Assembly: GCA_015522955.1 (NCBI GenBank)
Contig: WALG01000022.1
Span: 1-5,770 of the forward strand
Source: DHVE2 group archaeon
GTDB taxonomy: Archaea; Thermoplasmatota; Thermoplasmata; Thermoplasmatales; Aciduliprofundaceae
Length of the DNA: 5,770 nt
Reading direction: 5' to 3'
Part shown: positions 5,708 through 5,770 of the stretch, piece by piece
Layout of the letters: the number at the start of each line of letters is the position of its first letter
Numbering within the stretch: the first letter of the stretch is position 1
Program-made: the position numbers and the translations under genes
Notes under the pieces: generated by a model
What the model was told of the DNA's origin: nothing
The model's input: only the letters and a program-made list of their open reading frames with translations
Databases searched by the model: none

Positions 5708-5722
5708 AGAAAAATTTTTTAT
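5708..5722 (+). promoter_or_regulatory. BRE/TATA promoter of the right-edge gene (leaderless)
   Basis: AGAAAA (BRE, 5708-5713) runs into ATTTTTTAT (TATA, 5714-5722). The centre is about 28 bp before the ATG at 5747, which has no Shine-Dalgarno, so a leaderless transcript is predicted. It lies back to back with the gcvH promoter. Confidence 0.45.
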
Positions 5723-5746
5723 CTTTTCTCTCTCTACTCTTTATCT

Positions 5747-5770
5747 ATGAAAAAAATCAGAGTCCGTGAT
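5747..5770 (+). CDS. Partial gene, first eight codons (runs off right edge)
   Basis: The ATG at 5747-5749 opens MKKIRVRD, open to the window end. Support comes from the BRE/TATA spaced for leaderless transcription and the divergent arrangement with gcvH. A basic start followed by VRD is common at the N-terminus of CBS-domain proteins (typically VRDIM), but eight residues cannot support an identification. Confidence 0.45.

Noticed and set aside
1..5770. CRISPR array, insertion sequence, tRNA or riboswitch
   Set aside because: I saw no regularly spaced repeats, terminal inverted repeats, transposase motifs, tRNA cloverleaf or long structured leader. Intergenic space is small (the largest gap is 171 bp).

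Overview
The window looks like a piece of chromosome from an AT-rich thermophilic or acidophilic euryarchaeon. The closest match I can recall is the Thermoplasmata/Aciduliprofundum (DHVE2) type. This rests on several observations: BRE/TATA promoters, several of them about 27 bp from a start codon (leaderless transcripts); Shine-Dalgarno sequences (GGTGAG, GGAG) on other genes; heavy use of AGA/AGG and ATA codons; an archaeal COG1395-type HTH regulator; and an archaeal-style RlmE. The genus is inference. I see no mobile element, CRISPR array, tRNA or rRNA gene.

Layout: (1) The left edge holds the first 29 codons of a minus-strand gene that leaves the window, with a leaderless promoter. (2) A divergent plus-strand pair at about 198-2380 encodes a 12-TM MFS transporter, resembling the SLC45/GPH-like sugar carriers, followed after 2 bp by a membrane-anchored alpha/beta hydrolase. 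(3) A minus-strand DUF998 six-helix membrane protein (2382-2963) meets the hydrolase tail to tail with 1 bp between stop codons. (4) A 171-bp divergent intergenic region holds a promoter in each direction. (5) A plus-strand pair joined by an ATGA overlap (3135-4720) encodes a COG1395-type HTH regulator and a 214-residue protein. I read the second protein as a degenerate TraB/PrgY-fold protein that has lost its family's key residues. (6) A minus-strand pair joined by a TTGA overlap, gcvH then rlmE (5651 down to 4678), encodes glycine-cleavage H protein and 23S rRNA Um2552 methyltransferase. The 3' end of rlmE overlaps the TraB-like gene by 43 bp. (7) A second divergent promoter region leads to a plus-strand gene of which only eight codons are inside the window.

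Functional reading: the transporter and hydrolase probably form one operon that moves and hydrolyses an unknown substrate. The HTH regulator and TraB-like protein are translationally coupled and may form a sensor/regulator pair. gcvH-rlmE is an apparently housekeeping pair with no obvious functional link. Most of the window is ordinary archaeal chromosome. The item most worth following is the regulator plus degenerate TraB-like pair.
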